Below are positions 22,901 to 34,847 of a stretch of DNA of 64,000 nucleotides, one piece after another. Position 1 is the first letter of the stretch. Each line of letters starts with the position of its first letter. The DNA lies in contig OY829659.1 of NCBI GenBank assembly GCA_963691815.1, positions 11,091,533 through 11,155,532 of the forward strand. The letters are read 5' to 3'. This DNA is from Echiichthys vipera (lineage: Eukaryota > Chordata > Actinopteri > Perciformes > Trachinidae). A model generated the notes under the pieces. It was not told the DNA's origin. It was given only the letters and a program-made list of their open reading frames with translations, and ran no database searches. Position numbers and translations under genes: made by a program.

Positions 22901-25900
22901 GAACTTCCTTGTTAATTCTGTCCACCAATTAAATTTCCTGCTGCCTGCTGTTTCATGTCTACATGTGTCATGTCTACACTTTTAAAGAGGAGAAATAAAA
23001 TCAGTAAAAGTCGCCTTCCAGTTTTGTGATTAGTGCGTCACACTGAGAATCAGTGAGACGGATCAAGCAGTCATGGGAGCTGGATGAATAGCCACGGATT
23101 GGCAGATGACCTCATTCAACAATGAAAGGAACAGGAACAGAAGAAGTGGTTGAAAACTCTAAAGATTTTCTTCGCATACATCTTAAAACATTTTAAAGAT
23201 TGTTTAAAAGTGAAACCGTATGTTTTTACTGGTGGACTGTTCCGTAAGGGACTATATGAAAATGACTGGTGTGCTGAGATTGGATCATAATGCAAGGTCG
23301 TTCTCAGCATTATTAATTCATTGATTAGTTTTAATGTTATTTGAACACTCCTCCTGACTTGGAACGAAACTACAATACTCTTTCCCAAACATGTCAAAGT
23401 AATACAACTGTTAAATTGAAAAAAAACTTTATATTTTACGTAAATCATCTCAGCGGAACTTGTGATGTGTCACACCAAAGCTTTCATTAATAAAACTGTA
23501 ATATAGTGACGGACACGCTAACTAACCATGACACAACTAAAGCTATTTGTCTGTAACTAAGAACTAAAACAGAAAATCTATTTTATATATATATAATTAA
23601 TAAACTATTGGTTTCAGTCAAGTATTCCTTACTTGTGAATACTTGATTCACATAATTGAAAAATGAATTTCTTTGATTTTTAGACTGTTGGTCAGATAAA
23701 ACAAGCAATTCTGTATCATGTAGCAGATTTTATTTTGTGATTGTTGTCGAAAGGTGCAATATATATATATGAAGTTATTAATTTATACAGGCCAGCTTCC
23801 GGTCTGGGAAATTATAATGAGAACGCTTTTTTTTTTAGATAAAACTGCTCAATTCAAAAGAAGAAAACAACAGATAAATCACTTAGAAGAATAATTGTTC
23901 CATCCCTGCTATATAGAAGTCTAATAATGTATAAATTACAGGTGAGGAGCAGTCAAATTATCCCACCTCTTTTCTGATCCCCTCTTCCTCCTGAATAATG
24001 TTAGTATGGTCCCTAACAACACTGAAATACAGTAGTTTAGCATTTTTAGCTGCACTGACTTCACTCCACATTTCTGTGTAGTTCCCATTCATTACAAACA
24101 GCAATGTGTTAAATTACTTACTGAACTTTATCTTTGACAAATGGAAACATCAGTAAGCAAAACTATGCTTGTATAGTGTTCATAAACTGGATGTATGCAT
24201 GACAGTATGTTACCTTATAAACAAAAAAATTTAACCTGAGCACATGTCCTACAAATGTGGCAGGAAGGGCGCTTCATGAGTAGGCTACAAATTGTGGCTC
24301 TTCGGTGGCAACACTGGGTCTTTTTGTTTCACAAAACAGTAATCTTTAAGTCCTCTAATCTTTTTTTCTTGTTGTAGTGCGCCTTTAGGAAATACAGGGA
24401 TTACCAGGGGAAGAGGAATTCTGGCCACAGGTGGATTAAAGTTGTCCCAGAATAGTGATCTTGTGATGTAGACTTTGACCTGCAGGTGATGCAAAGTAGA
24501 CATGACTGTAATTGGACAAACTTGCGGCTTCCACATGAATGAAAAAAAATCACCCATGAACAGTCCTGTACCTGTGTTGCACTCAACTACACAGGATTTC
24601 CTCTTAATTTATACATCCCTAAAATTAAAGGTTCATCTCAAGGAGGCTTTGCAATCTGTACAGCATAGAACTTCCTATACCGGCCTAGATTCAGGAAATA
24701 AAAAGAGAGAAATCTCCGGAAGAGCAATGAGAGGGATCCCTCTTTCAGGACACAAACATGCAATTTGTGTGTGAGTAGACGGACATAGACACATACATTT
24801 GATATTTTCCTGGGATACACACACCGACCCTGACCTTCCTCCTCAGTGAGAACTGTGACCTACAAAACTTGTGAGCTTTGATGTGCATGGCCTTGTCCTG
24901 AGTAATGAAAGTGGGCAGACAGGACGGGCACAGTAGGCCAAGGCAGAGATTAGGTGGTGTTTTGTTAGCGGTTCTAACACTGGAGCCCAGTGTGCAGCCG
25001 TGACGCTTGTTGTGTTTGCAGAGACGCCCAGTTGGGATAGCTTGATAAAGTGGAAGTAAATTGGAAGAGCAACCCAAAGCAGTGTGACTGGGCAAGTACA
25101 AAAGGTGAGACGAGTGGCTACTATAGTACCATCGTATAGAGAGAGATGGTTGGAGACAGAGAAAATTCAATTCATAAATCCATTTAAAGTTACCTATGAT
25201 TATAGTCCAAGGCATGAAAAATAATACTACCGGCGTTTCCCAAGAACAGAAAAAGACCTTGACAATTCACAATAACCAACAACAATTGAGATATAAAGAA
25301 AGACAGCATTTCAATGGCTCGCTCACACATTTATTCACGTGCAGATTCCCTCATTCCCAAAGTCAATGCAGCCCTTAATTTCTCTTTTTAGACCTTGTGA
25401 GCACAAACTCTATTAGACAGACACTATACTGCAGTGAAAAATCCCATTTCAGTGAGATGACTCATTTCCACATTTCATTGTGTTGAAACACACTTGCAAC
25501 ACACTGACTTAATGACCTTAACTAGTTAATAATAATGTGTCTTGTATTGCCCTACGCTTCTGCAACCATCAGCGCAAAAGCTGGGAGGAACCGAGACAAT
25601 CCCTGTTAGCACAAGGACTGCTACATACCAGGGACAACCCCATATTTACCATCAGTTAAAAGCTTCTAACAAGTTACGTGACCTTGGACCATGACCCTGA
25701 TCTGGCAAGGATCACATGCGTTTGATATTCCACAGTAGAAGTACAAAAAGATGAGCAAAAGTTAGACTAAGATACATCACTATAGGTATAGTTTTAACCT
25801 TAGGTTCCCACATGTGTTATTGTATATTGATGACAGCCATAGACACGGGAGTGTAAACATCACATAGCTGAGTCTGAACAATATAATAAATAATACAGAA

Positions 25901-26544
25901 TAAATACAGTCAGATGTGACGGATAAGATGATTTTGGCGATAAAAGGGAGTAAATTGTATGTTGAGCTCCATCTGCTGTTGGAGACCAAAATGTTTGTTT
26001 ACATGTGTATATAAATAAGACATTGTTGACACAGTGTGGTGCTGCTTTAACTCTGATGCCACATAGTGTTAATGTTGCATCAGACTGCCTTATTTTGAAA
26101 TGAGATTTTGTGCCCCCTCATTTGCATGCATGATGTCACAGAATGTCATCGCACACAAGCCAGATTTTGAGATGACATTTGATGATGATTCATAAAATAA
26201 CATGTTGAAAAAAATGGCATTGTTTTGACACCACCGCTGACCCCTCCAGCATTCACAGGTCACCGAGTACAAATGCACATGAAAGAAATAGTTTGGTCTT
26301 TCCCTCCTTTTCTTTTAATCTGTGGGACAAAGCAACAGCGGATACGGAGTAGAGAGAGGAGCCTATTCATAGCTGGGGCGGACACTGACGACACTTCTCC
26401 ATATATGGGCATCCCTACTACGGAAACGCACTCTCACGTTTTTCTTTGTCGCTCCAGCGCTCTTAGAAATATTTACCAGAGCAGACTTGCGACCTTATCA
26501 GAAATGTAACGATACTATATTTCTATATTTTATTTTATTTGTTT

Positions 26545-26551
26545 ACACACG

Positions 26552-26586
<35 letters not shown>

Positions 26587-26600
26587 ACACACACACAAAA
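26545..26600. repeat. (CA)n microsatellite
   Basis: A run of acacac with occasional gcac interruptions is directly visible. Confidence 0.9.
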
Positions 26601-26629
26601 AATGCAAAACACCACAGAAAGATGCAACA

Positions 26630-27125
26630 TGATTATGGTGGTTTTGCAACCAATTTTAGTCATTTTGTATCTTTTGTAATGGTTTTGCATCTATTTTTAG
26701 TCATTTTGTAACTTTTTGTGGTGGTTTTTCATCTATTTTCAGTCATTCGGCATCTTTTTGTGATGGTTTTGCATATCTTTTTAGTCATTTTGTATCTTTT
26801 TGTGGTGGTTTTGTATCATTGTGCATCTGTTTGTGGCGGTTTTGCATCTTTTTTCTGTAATTTTGCATCTTTTAGTGATGGCTTTGCATCTATTTTCAGT
26901 CATTTTGGATCTTCTTGTGATGGTTTTGCATCTAATTTTAGTCATTTTGTATAGTTTTGTGGTTGTTTTGTATCATTGTGTATCTTTTGGTGGTGGTTTT
27001 GCATCTATTTTCTGTCATTTTGCATCTTTTGTGATGGTTTTGCATCTATTCAAGCCATTTTGTATCGTTGCATGGTGGTTTTGTATCATTGTGCATCTTT
27101 TTGTGGTGGTTTTGCATTTATTTTT
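26630..27125. repeat. Minisatellite, about 40-base units
   Basis: Degenerate tandem units built on gtggttttgcatctattttc and agtcattttgtatctttt, about a dozen copies. Open frames through it (repetitive VVLHLFSVIL-like translation) arise from the repeat and are not genes. Confidence 0.9.
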
Positions 27126-27254
27126 CATCAATCAAAGTCATAAAAAAGAACGTATCGTTTTTTATATGTATACATGAATAATTTAACACATAAACATGCA
27201 TAAAACAGTTGTCATAAAGTCTCACTTTCGTCATTAGAAAATACACAACCCCTA

Positions 27255-27441
27255 TCAACACCCTCTCTGTATTTCTGGAAAGCTCCGCCCCCCGTGTGCG
27301 TCAGTTTGTTTGCCCGTACACGCCCCGCCCCTCCCGGCGTATCAAAACCACACTAACCCTCTACCGAGCGGGATATTTCATCAGCGACCACGGCAACGGC
27401 GCTTCTTTCTTCACCACACCGTCAAACAGAAGACGTTAAAG
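27255..27441 (+). promoter_or_regulatory. CpG-rich promoter and likely non-coding first exon of slc7a3
   Basis: A CpG-rich island after a long AT-rich stretch contains two GC boxes (ctccgccccccg near 27283 and ccccgcccct near 27322) and ends in a strong donor, AAAG|GTAACG, at 27441/27442. The next convincing plus-strand acceptor is ttctcacag at 34588, just before the slc7a3 coding exon. No gene other than slc7a3 lies in between, so a 5' UTR exon with a 7.1-kb intron is the simplest reading. Transcript data would decide. Confidence 0.4.
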
Positions 27442-30400
27442 GTAACGGCCCATACCTTGGTTTTCATCGAGACAATTAAACATTTATGTATTTTTATCTA
27501 AGTCGTGGTGTTACATTGTATCCGCCCGTGTCTCTTTATTTAATTTAAGTTACCGGTCGTAGTGAACTGACGCAATCTTTCCTCGTGTGCTGTCAGTTGT
27601 ATTTTAGCGTCGTTTGAGCGGAGAACATAAATATAATATAACGGGAGAGAAACGGGGCGTTTAAATGAGAGGTGACCGCTAAAAACTGTCTCAAACGCAC
27701 GGCTCGACACAGAGGGGGGTGTTCATTCATTGTTTTGGTCTCCCTAGTCGACTAGCTCACCCCGCTATAGTAGGGCGTGCGAGCAAGGCGTGGGGTGGCC
27801 GTAATGCTGCGTTCAAAGACTCCCAAAAGCGCCGAATTCCTAACAATCAAATGGAATACAAACATGCACCAAACGGACCTTATTGTGAAATTTAAAATCT
27901 CAAAACCTGACGCAATTTTGACTCATTACGGTTAATTTCACTCATGCGAGACTGTCATATCAACCAGGATTTTTACTTACTACTTGATTTGACTATTCTA
28001 AACTTTGTGTGTTTTGTTCTTGGGTGTAGGAAAGGCGCCAACAAATAAAATGTATTATTATTAATATCTGCAACCTCTAAAATAGTTCACAAGTCAAGCG
28101 TATATTACCAATTCCCCTAAATTTGCTAAACTGTGTCTCGTTGTCCTAGAAAACAATGACAATAAAGAAATCCCAATAAGTATAAGCACCAGAATGTGTA
28201 CATTAGACAATTACGATGTTTTCCGTGATCTCTGAAGGCAACATTTGCTCCACGCGAGAACCGACCGGAGCCACGTAGCTATAGCCGTTTTCGTCCCTGA
28301 CAGATGGACTCTCATCCAGATCGACAGCTGAACATCGCCATGTATAGTTGACACTGCATGTTAGTAAGTAAGGCTATTTTTAGTGTAAATTAATGTTGCT
28401 TTAATAGTCCAACGCCCGCGTGTCTGTGTCGTCAAAGTAGGTCATCCTTCCGGGTAATGTTCGCGAGCATGTTGCCTGTTGTACGGGGTGTTGCCACGCT
28501 AGGGTTGCATCAGCCGATTTAAAGTCACTTCAGAAATGTAAGCTGTGGAGCAGTTATTGTAGAGGTGAACATGTAAAGTAAAGAGTCGGGTGTGTAATTT
28601 GATCCAGACCTGCTCGGCGGTGGTCAGCAGGTGGTTTGATGGAGTGAGTGAGGGGCTGTTGGACTAACCAGGTATCCACACGCCACCTCACTTTATAGAC
28701 ATGTAGGCTTAATTTACACCTGAGTGATTTCAGCTCAGTACAGCAAAAGGCATGAATCCATGAAAGGGTGAATTTGTCATTGCTTATCACAGCTGCTGTT
28801 GCTATGTACATAAGTAACAGCCTCAGACTTCCCATGGCATTGAGTTTTGAACTATTTAAAACATGCCAGATTGTTGTTTTTTTATTGGTGCACCCTGAGG
28901 GGAAAGCACAGCATTCACAGTAGCCAACATCTTAGACACACCTAGCATAGAAAATTCAGTCCAACACAGGTTTTTTTGTGAGGTGTAGATGCAATATCAT
29001 GGTTGTTTTAGGGCTGTTGTGTCAAACCAGGAGGTTATTTACACCACTGAGGAGGGTTAGAATAAATGTTAGGAATATCTCTATTGTATCATAATTGTTG
29101 CACCCTGTTGAGCGTTTCCATTTCTCCAGAAATGCAAATAATCTGCAATAATGGTCTTTCATTACATTAACTACATGGACTATTTTTGACACATTACTGC
29201 CAGTTAAAATGTTCTTGATACATTATTGCATCAGCAATCACCAGGTCCTGATTCTGCCCATAACAAAGTGATGTTTAATATGTAGGAGACTTATGACTAA
29301 CCAGAAATGTTTCATCCCACTACCTCATCTGATGAGTGAGTGGGATCAAGGAACATTTCTGGTTAGTCATGTCTGATAAGTTATTTTTAGTAAAACGGTC
29401 AAAGTGTCGTTTCCAGAAGTTTTTTGTAACAAGCAGAGTGTGCACCACACCTTTTTTAAGTTCACCAGTCTGCACCTGAGGGTTCAATATGTTCTTTATA
29501 CATTTTGGCATCAACCAACTTGCCAAGAATTTGACTCAACAAATTGGCAGATTTGGTAAAAATGTGAGATTTTTTTGATCATTTTATCGTTATTACTATT
29601 GTTAATAGATGTCTAGGAGAAGCTGGGAAATGTGGAGGTCTAGTTTGTAATTAGTCGGAGCCTAGTTAAATACCCAGAGGGGAAAATTACGTAGACCACT
29701 GCTGTCACGTTTTTCTGCATACGTGGCTGCATCTTTTCTGACCTGTGTAACGCAGTAGCCATATCTCTGAGTGCGTAGGTGTCCCACTGATAGGTTATCC
29801 TTCCGTATAATGTGTAATTTTGTACTGCTGTTCTTGTGTCCGTTCTTGTTGCCGTTGGTTCATGGGAAAGTGAACAGATCCGTAGATTGTCACATTCCAT
29901 CTCACAGCGTAGTGCAGGTTTTTGGCCGGAGTGCTGGTTTTCAGGCAGGTGACTTAAAGGGTCGTCCAGTTCAGTCTCAGTGGTCGGTCTGTACACACAT
30001 GCTTTAGTTTAAACAAAACACACACGAACGCCCGCACAAAAACACATACGGCCTTCATGTGAAACTGAAGTATATCTTATACATACAAACATATATTATT
30101 GTCTCAAACCTATTATTCATAATTTCAAACACCTGGAAAACCATTGTGTGCATGTGTGTATGATGCCTGAAGAATGGTTCACTGATTCGGTACAGCCATT
30201 CATGACGTGGTGTACCTTCCAGGGTTATGCAAGGTCACTTTCACCACTTTCAGTGGATGTTGGCTCTGCAGGGTACTGAACATGTTGTTCCCTTTGTTCA
30301 GCTGCTGGCCCCACAAATGAATGTACAGTTGTGTTGATATTAGGAATATTTTTATTATAACGGATGAGACCAATGCAGGATTTCCGCTAAAGACAGATGT

Positions 30401-33400
30401 TTCTTCTTCTCAAAAATTTGAATGGAAATACAAGGAATACAACATTTATATGAAAATATTTTAATTTCTGCACAGCCAGGTGAGATGTGATCAGTTAAAA
30501 TTACCCTATTTAAAATAAGGTATTTATTTATTTAAGGTATTTCTCCGGACGAAAGTTTTAGATGCCTAGAACAAAAAGTAATAGAAAAAAACATTTAACT
30601 CAATTTAGCAGATTAAAGCTGAACTTTTGTGTTAAAGACATGTTTCCATTTTGTAACGGCTAATTAGATATTGGACAATGCTACTATGATATAGCAGAAA
30701 TAACACTGTTCATCTGGTTATATAACCATAGAGCTGTGTTGTTGTTGTTATCAAAAGTGGCAGTCAAAACAAAGCCATGTGATGTTTGTATCGATAGAAT
30801 GAGGAGCAGCAACAAGCCGTAATTAGGTTAGCAGGTTTGCTTCCTCTCTGAATAATCCTCTTACAGCCTGTGGAAGCAGTTACAGCAATGCGCAGTCAAG
30901 TAACAGGACCATTATCCTAGAAGCCTGTTGTAACCGGAGCACTGTTGGCCTCAAGACATTGGTTATAGCCCTCCAAAATACAGAGCCTTTTGGTTTGTCC
31001 CGTTTGTAAAAGATGTAATATACTCTGATTGTGGTTTTGCTAAAGAAAGTAAAGCAAGCCCCTGTCCTACGAGGCAAGTTCAGTGTCTTACGTCATGGAG
31101 CTTGCAGACGGCACATTCGCGAGACACACCTCTGTGTAACCTGGTGTACAGTAAATCTGCCCCACTTACACAAATGGGCACCCTCGTGAAAACCACAAGG
31201 AAAAGATTAGCAACTAGCTGACGTGACTGAGGCATCAACTAGGGTAGAGGTGGCTCTAGCATCGCTTTAATGAGACCACCCTTAAGTGAGGTCATACAGC
31301 AAACAGGTCTGCACTTTTCCTGCAGACAAGAAAGAAAATAGGAGGGCATTTCCCGACAAATAAATATGATTTTTTCGGCCAGCCTTTTTACAGTTTGCGT
31401 AGTTTCAGATAAGGACTTTTGTCCTGCTTAGTGAAGGTGTGTTCGGTGTTGGTTCGACCCCCCTGGGGAGATCACAGTCAGCTGGGCACAGTAGTTTAGT
31501 AATAAATGTTTATTGACACAACATTGACACTCTCAGATCTCAGTTCCTGGTGTGTGAGTGGAAAATGCTACTGGAATGTCACACCAAGTGGGGAGTGGAA
31601 GAATATCCACCATGTACCAGTTTCCCATCAGTTCAGAGGGCTGAATGTTTATTGTTGGGTGCTCTCTGTGCTGTTTGCATTTCATTGTTTAACAGTGTTT
31701 GTCTTTTTTTCTCCCATCACTTAACTGTATTAGGCAGGATATTCTCTTTTGAAATGGGAAGTCTAGAAGAGCTTTGATAAATAGGTAATGTTATTTTTAG
31801 GGTATTAATAGAATATTGTCTTTGTATTGAAACATTGTGAGAGCTTATATCCTGCGGGCTGTGAATAAGAACAGTCCAAAATTAGACCATAACATAATCT
31901 ATAGCTGAAAGACTTTTTTTTTGTGCATACTGTGCGACCCCAAACTTTGCATAAACTAAACTTTGAGGTTGCGGCAATAGAACTAAAAGGCAGCGCTAAC
32001 TGCGTCATGCTGCATGTGCAAGTGGAAAAAGTGGAGCAAAGCACGTAAGAAAAAACTTGACAACAGAAAAAAGCCTATGTGAAAGGCTGTTGGCCCCCAT
32101 CTTTAGTTTCACACATTTAATTAGTGTGAAAAGACATTTTTGCCTAACTCCTGATTTACACTGACACAGTGACACTGTACCACACAGTCGGCCTGGTCGT
32201 TGTCACCACGGTTAGTGTTTCACTTCTTCTCTTTACTGCCAGACCAGTGAAGTGAATGATAGGCCTGAAATGAGTCCGCCTTCTTAGCGCGCACACCAAG
32301 GAATCCGGTATCACTGCATTGGTGGCTTCAGACTAATTGCAGCGTGATCTTTATGCCCCTTTATGGACAGTGGAGGTCCTTTATGGTCGCAGTTAACCAT
32401 TGTCATGCTTAGTCGTGTCAGTGGTACAGTAGTTGTAGTAGTCGTAGAAGTAGTGTAGTATTTGTAGATTAGATGATCCTGCCTCACCCTTGGCTTTAGA
32501 AGCATGGCTTTGCGAAAAACTTGCATGTGGTAACGTGTCGCCTTTTACCTCAAATAACCTTGTGTTGTAACTTTGAATCAATCTGACATTTCTTGCATGT
32601 GAGCTCTGATTAATTTACCAAAAGTAATCAAAACTTCGCCATTGCATACCACAATTGTTTTTAAAAATGAAACACAGCCATAAAGAATGTTACAACATGT
32701 AGCAGAATGAGACACAATGCTCTGAGCCCTGTTTTACCAAGACAAATGCTGGATTGTTGATGACAGACATTCACGCTCACTCACTCATTCACACACTCAA
32801 AGTGTCTTAGCAGCATGTACTGAGGCTCTGCACAGACATTTGAAAGTCCAAAAATGACACCTCCCTTTGAAAAACGCAAAATGAGAGGACTTGGTTGAGC
32901 ATTTCATCAATGTGGACAGACAGGCCTAACCCGTTTAAGCACTAGGATCTCTCTACCCAGCCCACAGCTTGGAGGAGTAAAAAAAATTATGTAATGACCT
33001 TTACAATTACAATTTTTCCGTCCATTCTTAAATAGCACTAAGCGATGTTGTTGAATATTGTATAGCCCATTGCCTCAAATAACGTTAATGTTGCTGGAAC
33101 TGGGAACTGGCCCGTGTTTCATGGAACATTTTCTATGGGTGTGTGTTTGTGTTCTGTTACGTGCAGCATTTATGTCACTACCCCAAATTTTACGTCAAAC
33201 CTGTCTCAGTGTATTGAAACTCTTTTGGAATCGAACAGCAATCCAAAGACAAACAGAAAGACGTTGTATGTCCTGGTCAGATGAGCCGTGGCAGGTGTCC
33301 TTGGCCTGATATGAACTGTTTGTGTGTATGGGGGTGAATGCACTTTGTTTTGCAGAAACTGGTGTAATCATTATCACTCACCCTTTCCTGAACTTGACAA

Positions 33401-34588
33401 GCTCATCACTGCTGACGTAGAATATGTTACCGTTGTCCTTGAGGATGGTTTTGTCTGGGGTTTGTTTCAAATCCTTAATAGTGCATGGGACAGTAATCAA
33501 TATAACTGTGCGCACTGCATTTCATTTAAAGAATACGATTAGCTCACCCAAGAGTACTTTATACAGTATGGTTAGAGTGAAACCTGCCTTTCATAGGTGA
33601 GTTTGTGAGAGAAGGTGTATTTCATCTGCAAAATAGTTAGTTCTTTGAACTTTACCTGTGTTTTTCTATATAGGGTAAGGGTCAGTTTTCATAGATGCAG
33701 TGTATTTTATCGGTAAATCAACCTTCTCCCTGTGCCGCTCGTTCACCTTATCGAGCCGCCGGTCCAGCTGTCCTCCCTTGTTGATATTAGCTTACAGAAT
33801 TCAACCATATTATCTCTTCACAGCCTCTGCTTTTCCCAGGCTTCTCTCTGTCGGCCTCTATCTGTTGTAAAAACACAACATGAGTAGTAACATGCTCTTT
33901 CTCGCAGTAAGGGAGTGCTAAGGAATTGAACTTGTTCTTTTGTGTGAGTTTTTTTAAGGGTGTGTACTCGTGTGGCAGGTTTATTATTTTGAGGCCAAAT
34001 TAAATAAAAAAAGCATTCTTTTGTCTTCATGAGATCTCTGGGCCCTGCAGCGTCTCATGATATGTTACTATGCAGCAAGAGGTGGAGGTATGAGTTCCAG
34101 GAAGTTATGTAACTGGTATTTGTACAGGTTCTCATGTAGTACACGTGTCTTTTTATTGAATGTAAAAGAAAAAAAACGGCAAAATGTTATGTTTGCTGAA
34201 GAGGAGAAGAATATTCCAGGAAAGCTTCCAACATAGCTGGTGCTACAGTACCTGGGTTCACTTCGTCCAAACCCCACTGAGTCATAGTGTGCGATTTCAG
34301 ACTAGACAAATAATCTTGACAACCTAAGCTACTACAAAGTTACCAAGTTCATTTGTACAGCCCAGGAGAGAGAGAGAGACTACGAAGTAACATTCTTTGA
34401 GTTTGTTTCTTTCCCCTCTTTTTTTTTTTTATTGACCCTGCCATGGTTTCCCTGCACTTTGAGCACCTTTCTTGGAAAAAAGAAATGATACTATAATCCC
34501 CCTGCACAGAGCTGTGTGAAATGTAAGATTTGGCAGTTTGTGAATAGTTCTCTGTTTTGAGCGCTTGTTTTCTTGTGTTTTCTCACAG
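27442..34588 (+). other. Presumed slc7a3 intron 1
   Basis: No coding exon is seen. The first 400 bases are still CpG-rich. It contains the hairpin at 29293-29370. The remaining open frames are short, lack domains and are not conserved families that I recognise. Confidence 0.4.
29293..29370 (+). ncRNA. Candidate pre-miRNA-like hairpin
   Basis: The outer arms atgactaaccagaaatgtt (29293-29311) and aacatttctggttagtcat (29352-29370) pair perfectly over 19 bases. Inner arms 29312-29321 and 29339-29348 pair at 9 of 10, after a 3-base bulge on the 3' side. A terminal ctcat/atgag stem closes a 3-base loop. Total 78 nt, inside the presumed slc7a3 intron 1. Size and shape suit a microRNA precursor, but I do not recognise either arm as a known family, and a small palindromic repeat is also possible. 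Confidence 0.35.
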
Positions 34589-34847
34589 GTCCTAATCTGC
34601 TGCTGCAAAATAGTGTAACCACAGACCTGCCACTTCCTGTTCTGTGTGCTCGAGTGACTGTTGCCTAAGTGATCACACCTACACCAAAGGACCAATAATA
34701 ATCAAGTGCTTAGACCAACCCATCTGCTCAAAGTACTTCTACTCTCAGACCAGTCACACGTGTTTAAGCCGTGTCAATCGCACACACCCACGGTTGGAGG
34801 ATTTAAAACACATTCACGTTCAGCGCCCACACATATTCACAGCAAAT
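34589..34847 (+). other. slc7a3 5' UTR part of the first coding exon
   Basis: It runs from the acceptor ttctcacag at 34588 to the ATG. It has no upstream ATG, so initiation at 34848 is unobstructed. The reading frame is open here, but any extension would need a non-ATG start. Confidence 0.55.

Larger units (their letters stand above)
19941..27240. other. snx12 3' UTR and snx12-slc7a3 intergenic region
   Basis: AT-rich DNA without a supportable gene. A canonical aataaa lies at 20802-20807 and may end snx12 transcripts. A short hairpin, gttcattagaca...tgtctaatgaac, is near 21138-21170. Open frames on the minus strand around 24285-25215 have no recognisable domains and no consistent splice partners. 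Confidence 0.55.

Noticed and set aside
24285..25215. Three minus-strand frames up to 156 codons
   Set aside because: No recognisable domain, starts mostly not ATG, and no consistent splice signals joining them.
26718..27177. 125-codon hydrophobic frame resembling a membrane protein
   Set aside because: It is a repetitive translation of the minisatellite; the hydrophobicity reflects T-rich codons.
34644..34847. In-frame 68-codon N-terminal extension of slc7a3
   Set aside because: It starts at GTG, has no family similarity, and the first ATG of the exon is at 34848.
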